Of a stretch of 21,380 nucleotides of DNA, positions 15,904 through 21,380 are shown one piece after another; positions within the stretch are counted from its first letter, which is position 1; the number at the start of each line of letters is the position of its first letter. The DNA is taken from positions 1 through 21,380 of the forward strand of contig UQXJ01000023.1 of the NCBI GenBank assembly GCA_900545015.1, in the 5' to 3' direction. A program made the translations under genes and the position numbers. The notes beneath the pieces were generated by a model. That model saw nothing but the letters and a program-made list of their open reading frames with translations. It was not told where the DNA came from and did not search any database. Source of the DNA: an uncultured Mollicutes bacterium. GTDB lineage: Bacteria; Bacillota_I; Bacilli_A; RFN20; CAG-826.

Positions 15904-16549
15904 TTCTTATCATTTTATAATTAATAAAATCAATTTGATCATCATTATAAAAAGGGTTTTCTAGCTTCTCGTTTACTACTTTTATAAATTCCTCTAGCGT
16001 AAACGCATCCCTATTTTTATATGTTTCTTTTTTAGCTGAATTATCTATCAAAATAGAAAAGAAACAATAATCTTCGAGATTTACTGCTTTTTTAAGCATT
16101 TTTGTGTTCCTTTTATTCTCAGTTAATTCTTTTTTATAATCGTAATTCTTCTTATTTATTTTATTTTTTAAATTTCGTTTCACTCCTAAGTTTTCAATAT
16201 TTTTTTCTTTAATAACATATATTCCAGCCTTACAAATAAGTATCAAGTCAAAGTCTATCTCAAAATTTTCTTTTACCAATAGTTTTACATTCTTATAAAC
16301 AAAAGCATGATTTAATTTACTGAAATTTCTTAAAACAAGATAATTATATTTTTTGCCTTTTCCTAAAGTTAATAATTTATATTTATTATTAATAACCCTT
16401 ATCGATCCTTGTTCTTTATTAGTTTCATTGCGCTCTGCCTTTTTAAAGATAATAAAATAAATAAGAACATAAAGTAAAAGAAATGATATTCCTACGACCA
16501 CTATTACACCTATATCAAAACCTTCAATATTTATTAAACCTCCTTTCAT
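15881..16549 (-). CDS. Membrane protein with degenerate NERD-like domain
   Basis: A 222-residue protein with one N-terminal transmembrane segment (about 13-35) and a cytoplasmic region resembling the NERD nuclease-related domain. FEIDFDLILICKAGIYVIKEKN (97-117) matches the pattern qIDhlLvs-xGifvIExKN, but the usual glutamate is K114, with E115 beside it, so nuclease activity is doubtful. The rest is lysine-rich. The start is uncertain: after the ATG at 16549 the next codons form a perfect AAAGGAGG (16546-16539), so translation might start at the in-frame ATA (16534) or ATT (16528), giving a product 5-7 residues shorter that still keeps the whole TM segment. It ends with TGA inside the 3' end of the MATE gene. 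Function not known. Confidence 0.6.
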   Translation of the reverse strand: MKGGLINIEGFDIGVIVVVGISFLLLYVLIYFIIFKKAERNETNKEQGSIRVINNKYKLLTLGKGKKYNYLVLRNFSKLNHAFVYKNVKLLVKENFEIDFDLILICKAGIYVIKEKNIENLGVKRNLKNKINKKNYDYKKELTENKRNTKMLKKAVNLEDYCFFSILIDNSAKKETYKNRDAFTLEEFIKVVNEKLENPFYNDDQIDFINYKMIRTNSIVLS

Positions 16550-16734
16550 ATAAGTACGACGTATACAATTCTAAATATTTTAAAAATATTGTTAACTATT
16601 TTAAAAATTTTTATTTATCATTTTCTAGCGATGATTAAAACTCATTTTAAGTGTTAACTTAATCAAAACTAAAAACATTTAAATGAAATACATTTTCTAG
16701 AAATATTGCATACCTATTTTTAACTTTTTTGATT

Positions 16735-16740
16735 TAAAAT
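16735..16740 (+). promoter_or_regulatory. -10 box for the VanZ/Ig gene (leaderless)
   Basis: TAAAAT ends 7 nt before the GTG at 16748, and no Shine-Dalgarno precedes that GTG. The surrounding 16550-16747 region lies between divergent genes and is very AT-rich. It has two copies of TATTTTAAAAAT, two GTTAAC palindromes and two CATTTTCTAG words, but no ORF or RNA gene that I can see. Confidence 0.4.
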
Positions 16741-16747
16741 TATTAGT

Positions 16748-19700
16748 GTGAAAAAGGGGTTAATAAAAAATATTTTTAAATGGATTTCGTTAGTCTGTTA
16801 TTTAGGCTGCGCTATCACAATTCTTGTTGAAAGTGGTATAAACGGACAAAATAGCGCAAATCAATCAGACTCCGTTGCGAATAATGTTCAAGATATCGTT
16901 AATCAAAATCATGATAATGAAACGATTAAAGATATTAAGGATTTTAATATTGATTTTCTTGATTCTAAAATTAATAACACGTATAACGTTGGAGATATAT
17001 TAAATTATAAAGTCTCTTTTGTTCCAAGTGATACAAGTTATAAAGAATTAAAACGGGAATCTACTAGCGATAATGTTGTCCATATTGATGAAATTAATAA
17101 TTGTCTTTCTTTTATTAATCCAGGTAATGTAGAAATAAAAATAAGTAGTCTTAAAAACGAAAATTTAACAAAATATTATTCTTTTATAGTTAAAGAAATT
17201 CCTGTCGAAAATATTGAAATTAAAAAAATACCTACTTCAGCCATAAATATTGGAGAAACAATTGAGCTTATAACAAATGTTATGCCTAGTAACGCAACAA
17301 ACAAAAATCTAATTTATGAATCAAGCAACACCGATGTTGCAACTATAAATGATGGCGTAATCGTTGCTAAAAACGGAGGGGAAACAAATATTAAAATTAC
17401 TTCATTAAGTAATCAAAACATCTCTACTTCTTTTTCAATAAAAGTTAATAAAAAAGAAGAAACTATTTATAGTGTTAAAGGCATTACTTTAACTAAAAAT
17501 AAAGCAACATTAACATCAAGAAATTCTAGTATTTTAATGAAGGGAACATACTACGATATAGCTTCAAATTTCGATATAACTAAATTAGAAATATTAGATG
17601 AAAATAATACTGGTTTAGTTGACATTTATGAAAAAAAGTATGTTTCTGCAGGGAATTTCTCTTTTAAAGTTAAATTAAAAGAGAAAAACATAGCTGAAAT
17701 AAAAGATTTAAAAGATTATAAAATAAATATAAAAGCAATTTATAATAATGATGAAAATTTAACTTATAAAGAAAATATTAATGTATCAAAATTACTTAAA
17801 CTAAGTATTAATGATGTTGGAAATATTAATAAAAATAAACGCACTTTGTATTACATAAATTATTTAGCATATGAAAAAAGTTCATCCATAAATAAAGATA
17901 ATTTAATCATTTCTGTATCATATAAAGTCAACACTTCTTTATATGATTTAAATAATTATAAATGGATAATTTATGAAGAAAATACTAATAATATTTATGA
18001 TATAAATTCTTATTTTAAGAAAATAGAATCATATAATTCTATTAAATTAGTTCCTATTAGTTCTTCTCTTCCTGTTTCAGGCACTGTGCGTTATATACCT
18101 AATATTAATAATGAAAGCGAATATATCGATATACCTTTTGAATATCAAGAAAAAGTAGATACAAACAGTAGAATTACTGATTTTAAATTTGATGATTTAA
18201 ATTATGGAGAAAATAAATATACAGATTTTTTAATTGGTGAGCATGAGGAATATAAAAATGTTTTAAAAACAACAATCGAAGTTTCTAAAGAAACTCCAGC
18301 TAGCGTTAAATCATCTTTGACACAATCTAAATTAAATATTGAATTAATTGATGATAATAATGTTGCTACTTTTGTTGATGATGAATTAAATAATCATGTT
18401 GGAATAAAATTTAATAAAGTTGGTACAATTAAATTAAATCTTAGTTCACCTTTAGCAACTGATTTACCAGTTAAAACTTATTATTTAAGATCATTTGATC
18501 TTCCTAATGCTGCAACACTTTTAAAAGATAATATAGAAATTAAAGATTCCAACGTTACTATTAATAAAAATGAAATTACTACATTTAGTGTTAAATCATC
18601 ATTTATCACTAAATTTACTTCTAAAAAGGTAGAAATTCCTCTTGATAGTACTTTATCTTGGTCGCATGATCACGCTAATAATGATGAATTAATAATTATT
18701 GATGATTCATTATCTATCCAAGGACTCAAAAAAGGTGATAATAATGAATATTTTAAATTTAGTTTTAAATTATTTTATAACTCAATAGACATAACTAATG
18801 TTTTAAATTTAAAAGAAATAAATTTAAAAGTTAATTATGTTCCAATTCAAAAATCATCTTTTGATTTTAGTTTTGAATTAATTAAAGTAGCTAATGAATA
18901 TAATTCTCCTAATGATGATTTTTCTATCATTCCTTTAGGCACTACTTTTAAATTAAATTCGAAAATGAATGAAGATGCTACAAATAAAAAAGTAGTTTAT
19001 TCAGTTAGTAATGATGAAATTCTTAATTTTAATAGCGACTCAGAATTAGTCGCTATTAAAAAAGGAAACGTCAAAATAACAATGACAAGTTTAGATGATG
19101 ATTCAATAATAAAATCAAAAACAATCAAAGTTGTTGATACAGTTTCTCCTTTTTCTTTAAATTTTGATGTTTTTAAACCATTAAAGTACGAAGAAATTAA
19201 AAAAGAAGATGGAAGTTTTGACTATTATAGTGTTTCTTTAGATTATGGAATCAGTTATCAAATTGGAATTTCAACATTATGTGAATCTTCTTCAAGTGCT
19301 TTATCTATTACTCATCTTGGTGAGCTTCCTAAAAATAAACATTACGCAATTGACATGGATAAAGCTGGAAGAATTACAACTAAATCAGTTGGTGAAGACA
19401 TTATTAAATTAACTTATGGTAATTCAGATTCATCTTCAACTTTTAGTACTATCATTCATTTTAATGTTATAAGAAATACAAAATATACTTTTAGTGAATT
19501 AGCATATATTGTTAGAAAATTATTTGGTCATTTTGGTTTATTCGCTGTTACTGCTTTGTTTGGAACAATCTTTATTTCCTTAACATTTAAAAAAGAACTT
19601 CATATGATTTATGCATCTTTAGTAAGCTTAGTATTAGGATTTTCACTTGCTGGATTTAGTGAATTAATTCAGCTTAATACTCCTGGAAGATATGGAGCGT

Positions 19701-19843
19701 GGAAAGACGTTGGTATTGATACAGGAGGTTATGCTTTATCAATTCTTTTATCAATTATTGTTTTATCTTTAATTATTTTAATTAAATATATAAATAAAAA
19801 ACGACAAAATAAAAAGAGTGATTCATCAAAAGAAAATTCATAA
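16748..19843 (+). CDS. VanZ-domain protein with large Ig-like (Big_2) insertion
   Basis: A 1031-residue membrane protein. Residues 10-29 form one TM helix, followed by ESGINGQNSANQSDSVANNV, which resembles the S-rich stretch after helix 1 of VanZ proteins. Residues about 60-905 are extracellular beta-rich sequence; at least three Ig-like group 2 units can be seen (about 63-150, 152-235 and near 700-800, with NIGETIELITNVMPSNATNK as a clear example). Residues 911-1010 complete a VanZ domain: R923-K924...G927-H928-F929, SELIQ (E972, Q975), PGRY (R981), D987 and DTGG (D991), with three or four TM helices and a basic tail. The function of VanZ domains is only partly known (teicoplanin resistance, envelope). 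GTG is the first codon; a -10 box 7 nt before it suggests a leaderless message. Confidence 0.8.
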   Translation: MKKGLIKNIFKWISLVCYLGCAITILVESGINGQNSANQSDSVANNVQDIVNQNHDNETIKDIKDFNIDFLDSKINNTYNVGDILNYKVSFVPSDTSYKELKRESTSDNVVHIDEINNCLSFINPGNVEIKISSLKNENLTKYYSFIVKEIPVENIEIKKIPTSAINIGETIELITNVMPSNATNKNLIYESSNTDVATINDGVIVAKNGGETNIKITSLSNQNISTSFSIKVNKKEETIYSVKGITLTKNKATLTSRNSSILMKGTYYDIASNFDITKLEILDENNTGLVDIYEKKYVSAGNFSFKVKLKEKNIAEIKDLKDYKINIKAIYNNDENLTYKENINVSKLLKLSINDVGNINKNKRTLYYINYLAYEKSSSINKDNLIISVSYKVNTSLYDLNNYKWIIYEENTNNIYDINSYFKKIESYNSIKLVPISSSLPVSGTVRYIPNINNESEYIDIPFEYQEKVDTNSRITDFKFDDLNYGENKYTDFLIGEHEEYKNVLKTTIEVSKETPASVKSSLTQSKLNIELIDDNNVATFVDDELNNHVGIKFNKVGTIKLNLSSPLATDLPVKTYYLRSFDLPNAATLLKDNIEIKDSNVTINKNEITTFSVKSSFITKFTSKKVEIPLDSTLSWSHDHANNDELIIIDDSLSIQGLKKGDNNEYFKFSFKLFYNSIDITNVLNLKEINLKVNYVPIQKSSFDFSFELIKVANEYNSPNDDFSIIPLGTTFKLNSKMNEDATNKKVVYSVSNDEILNFNSDSELVAIKKGNVKITMTSLDDDSIIKSKTIKVVDTVSPFSLNFDVFKPLKYEEIKKEDGSFDYYSVSLDYGISYQIGISTLCESSSSALSITHLGELPKNKHYAIDMDKAGRITTKSVGEDIIKLTYGNSDSSSTFSTIIHFNVIRNTKYTFSELAYIVRKLFGHFGLFAVTALFGTIFISLTFKKELHMIYASLVSLVLGFSLAGFSELIQLNTPGRYGAWKDVGIDTGGYALSILLSIIVLSLIILIKYINKKRQNKKSDSSKENS

Positions 19844-19878
19844 TTTTAGTGAAAAACCTTTTAAATCTCGACTCTTTT

Positions 19879-19910
19879 TAGTAAATCAGTTAAATTTTTA
19901 CTAGTTTTTT
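19879..19910 (+). terminator. Intrinsic terminator after the VanZ/Ig gene
   Basis: TAGTAAA (19879-19885) pairs with TTTACTA (19897-19903) around an 11-nt loop, followed by G and six Ts (19905-19910). It lies 35 nt past the TAA and touches the stop codon of the convergent acetyltransferase gene. Confidence 0.65.
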
Positions 19911-19911
19911 C

Positions 19912-20392
19912 TTATTCAGCTAACTTTTTTAATTCATCTCCACTTAATCTATAAGTAGTCCATTCATCCATTGGTTTAGCGCCTAGTGATTTATAAAAAG
20001 CAATACTAGGAGTATTCCAATTTAAGCAGCACCACTCAAATCTTTTGCAGTCATTTTGAGTAGCGATTTTAGCAAGTTCTTTAAAGACTCTTGTTCCATA
20101 TCCTCTTCCTCTATATTCCTTTCTGATATAAAGATCTTCTAAATATAAACCAACTCTACCAACAAATGTAGAAAAATTAAAGAAATATGAAGCAAAGCCA
20201 ACTTCCTTGCCATCAACCATAATAAATAAAGTTTCACCAATCTTTTTATCAAATAGCCGATATGATAATGTTTCTTCAGTTGCAATAACATCATCACTCA
20301 TTTTTTCGTATTCAGCAAGTTCTTTAATAAAATCAAATATTAATTTAATGTCTTCTTTTTTTTGCTTTTCTAATTTCAAATTTTTCTTCCAT
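19912..20392 (-). CDS. GNAT acetyltransferase, diamine (SSAT)-like, N-terminal frameshift
   Basis: A GNAT resembling spermidine/spermine or thialysine N-acetyltransferases, which acetylate small amines with acetyl-CoA in the cytoplasm. Landmarks are IKELAEYEKM, GFASYFFNF, LYLEDLYIRKEYRGRGYGT (acetyl-CoA loop) and WNTPSIAFYKSLGA. An unbroken frame extends to an ATG at 20430, but its first ~24 residues (MQNVKDTKRRFKKWKKNLK...) are not GNAT-like. In another frame an ATG at 20392, 8-9 nt after GGAGA, reads MEEKFEIRKAK, the standard GNAT opening, and joins the main frame if the A8 run (T8 at 20356-20363, + strand) is A7. The corrected protein is 159 residues. So the gene probably starts at 20392 and carries a 1-base insertion or sequencing error; otherwise the 20430 start gives 172 residues. 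Confidence 0.82.
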
Positions 20393-20458
20393 TTTTTAAA
20401 TCTCCGTTTCGTGTCTTTAACATTTTGCATAGATTCACATAAAAAAATATTTTTAATA

Positions 20459-20486
20459 ATTCTAAAGTTCGAATAACATATTCAAA
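20459..20486 (-). promoter_or_regulatory. Promoter of the GNAT gene
   Basis: On the minus strand TTTGAA (20486-20481) and TAGAAT (20464-20459) are 16 bp apart, giving a start near 20452 and a ~60-nt leader to the ATG at 20392. It lies between the CRISPR array and the acetyltransferase. Confidence 0.4.
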
Positions 20487-20517
20487 ATATAAGTAAACGA
20501 AAAAGGGGATAAGTCTT

Positions 20518-21212
20518 GTTTGCTTATACAATAATTTACATCACACTCAAACAAACACCAAAGAAAGAAGAACCACCAAAAGGTTTAACTTATACCGTAA
20601 TTTACATCACACTCAAACGATTATTTATTGGGTCTATCTGATAGATATGTTTAACTTATACCGTAATTTACATCACACTCAAACAAAATCCGCCTAAAAA
20701 GGTTTTGCAAGATTGTTTAACTTATACCGTAATTTACATCACACTCAAACGGAAACATTCAAGCGCTTCCAAACTCATTGGTTTAACTTATACCGTAATT
20801 TACATCACACTCAAACATAATTGCATTTTTAAAGATCCTTTCTATTGTTTAACTTATACCGTAATTTACATCACACTCAAACATACTTGCATTTTAGTTA
20901 ATTCCTTCCTATGTTTAACTTATACCGTAATTTACATCACACTCAAACTATCACATTCCTGTTTAAAAGATTGAATATGTTTAACTTATACCGTAATTTA
21001 CATCACACTCAAACTTGTTGTTCTTGAATAATCCCGATAATAACGTTTAACTTATACCGTAATTTACATCACACTCAAACAATTTCTAACTCTAAATTAT
21101 AACTTTTATTGTTTAACTTATACCGTAATTTACATCACACTCAAACATTGCAAAAATCAATTGAATACTTTACAACGTTTAACTTATACCGTAATTTACA
21201 TCACACTCAAAC
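20518..21212 (-). CRISPR. CRISPR array, 11 repeats / 10 spacers, probably type II
   Basis: Ten identical 36-bp repeats start at 20583, 20649, 20715, 20781, 20847, 20913, 20979, 21045, 21111 and 21177, each exactly 66 bp apart. A degenerate 35-bp copy lies at 20518-20552. All ten spacers are 30 bp. The 36/30 format and the minus-strand opening GTTTGAGTGTGATGTAA, similar to type II repeats such as that of Treponema denticola, suggest Cas9-type crRNAs read leftward. The degenerate repeat at the left end fits: it would be the old, leader-distal end, with the leader to the right. No cas gene or tracrRNA is recognisable in the window; cas genes may lie just beyond the right edge. Confidence 0.97.
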
Positions 21213-21380
21213 TTATTAATAAGATTTTGTGGCTAGTCAGATTATTTGAGGAAGAATTTATCACTTTATTTGATGAATTTTTCTTCAAATAATTTGAGGA
21301 CGCAGCACGCTCTTAAAACTCTCCAACAATTTTACGTGAAGTAAAAAAACAATAAGATACATTCATCAGCAGAAAAAAAG
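21213..21380. other. CRISPR flank (presumed leader side) with long hairpin
   Basis: No convincing gene is seen; short frames from the right edge end by about 21315. A 53-nt hairpin spans 21241-21293: ATTATTT (21241-21247) pairs with AAATAAT (21287-21293), GAAGAA (21251-21256) with TTCTTC (21281-21286), and TTTATCA (21257-21263) with TGATGAA (21271-21277, one G-U pair), leaving a 7-nt loop and two 3-nt bulges. Neither side has a U-tract, so it is not a standard terminator. It could be part of the CRISPR leader, a small RNA, or a site bound by the adaptation machinery. The word ATTTGAGGA occurs on both sides of the stem. Confidence 0.4.

Noticed and set aside
15912..15930. Terminator of the MATE gene (ATTTTAT / ATAAAAT stem)
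   Set aside because: The stem is AT-only, has no T tract and lies within the opposite gene's coding sequence.
20705..20974. Plus-strand ORF encoding a repeated LTYTVIYITLK peptide
   Set aside because: The 66-bp CRISPR unit is a multiple of three, so the frame stays open through the array. It is a by-product of the repeats, not a gene.
21305..21345. Possible tracrRNA anti-repeat (TTTTACGTGAAGTAAAAA) in the right flank
   Set aside because: Hand alignment to the repeat complement gives only about half of the positions matching, with no following tail hairpin and terminator. Not enough to call.
21310..21380. C-terminal end of a cas gene (csn2 or cas2) reading leftward from the right edge
   Set aside because: Short open frames exist (one ends SRKIVGEF), but they do not resemble known Csn2 or Cas2 C-termini.
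1..21380. Transposons, prophage genes, tRNA or rRNA genes
   Set aside because: No transposase, integrase, terminal inverted repeats, cloverleaf or rRNA-like segment was seen on either strand.

Overview
The window is an AT-rich (roughly 25-30% GC by eye) stretch of a low-GC Bacillota/Mycoplasmatota-like chromosome. Tryptophan is read from TGG throughout and no long ORF contains an in-frame TGA, so the standard bacterial code fits. A strongly canonical bile salt hydrolase points to an animal-gut inhabitant, for example an RF39- or Erysipelotrichia-like lineage. The exact taxon cannot be read from the sequence.

Layout. 1-86: 3' end of an unidentified + strand gene. 167-7595 (-): a complete four-gene Wadjet anti-plasmid operon, jetA-jetB-jetC-jetD, with every junction overlapping, followed 1 nt later by a PfkB-family sugar kinase. 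7704-8885 (-): membrane-anchored endonuclease/exonuclease/phosphatase-fold protein. 8979-10553 (-): NCS2 uracil-type permease behind a promoter, a ~100-nt leader and an intrinsic terminator (attenuator). 10852-14171 (-): a compact cluster of GNAT acetyltransferase (frameshifted), bile salt hydrolase, LacX-like aldose epimerase and EamA/DMT transporter (frameshifted). 14413-15903 (+): MATE exporter behind a palindromic operator-like site. 15881-16549 (-): membrane protein with a degenerate NERD-like domain, its 3' end overlapping the MATE gene. 16748-19843 (+): a 1031-residue protein in which a VanZ domain appears split by about 870 residues of Ig-like (Big_2) extracellular sequence. 19912-20392 (-): diamine-type GNAT acetyltransferase, with a 1-nt shift near its start. 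20518-21212: CRISPR array of 11 repeats (36 bp) and 10 spacers (30 bp), probably type II and read leftward. No cas gene can be recognised, and the array flank at 21213-21380 holds a long hairpin.

How it fits together. Two defence loci bracket the window: Wadjet (JetABC loop-extruding SMC complex plus JetD Toprim nuclease, which cuts small circular DNA) and a CRISPR array. Between them lie gut-adaptation and transport genes (bile salt hydrolase, permease, exporters).

Themes that recur: (i) at least three genes (jetA, the EEP protein, the VanZ/Ig protein) have a -10 box 6-7 nt before the most plausible start and no Shine-Dalgarno, which suggests leaderless mRNAs; (ii) three genes (both GNATs and EamA) are each broken by one base in a homopolymer while the longest genes are intact. 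The best candidates for something new are the split VanZ/Ig protein, the sugar kinase tied to Wadjet, and the promoter-like signals inside each CRISPR repeat.
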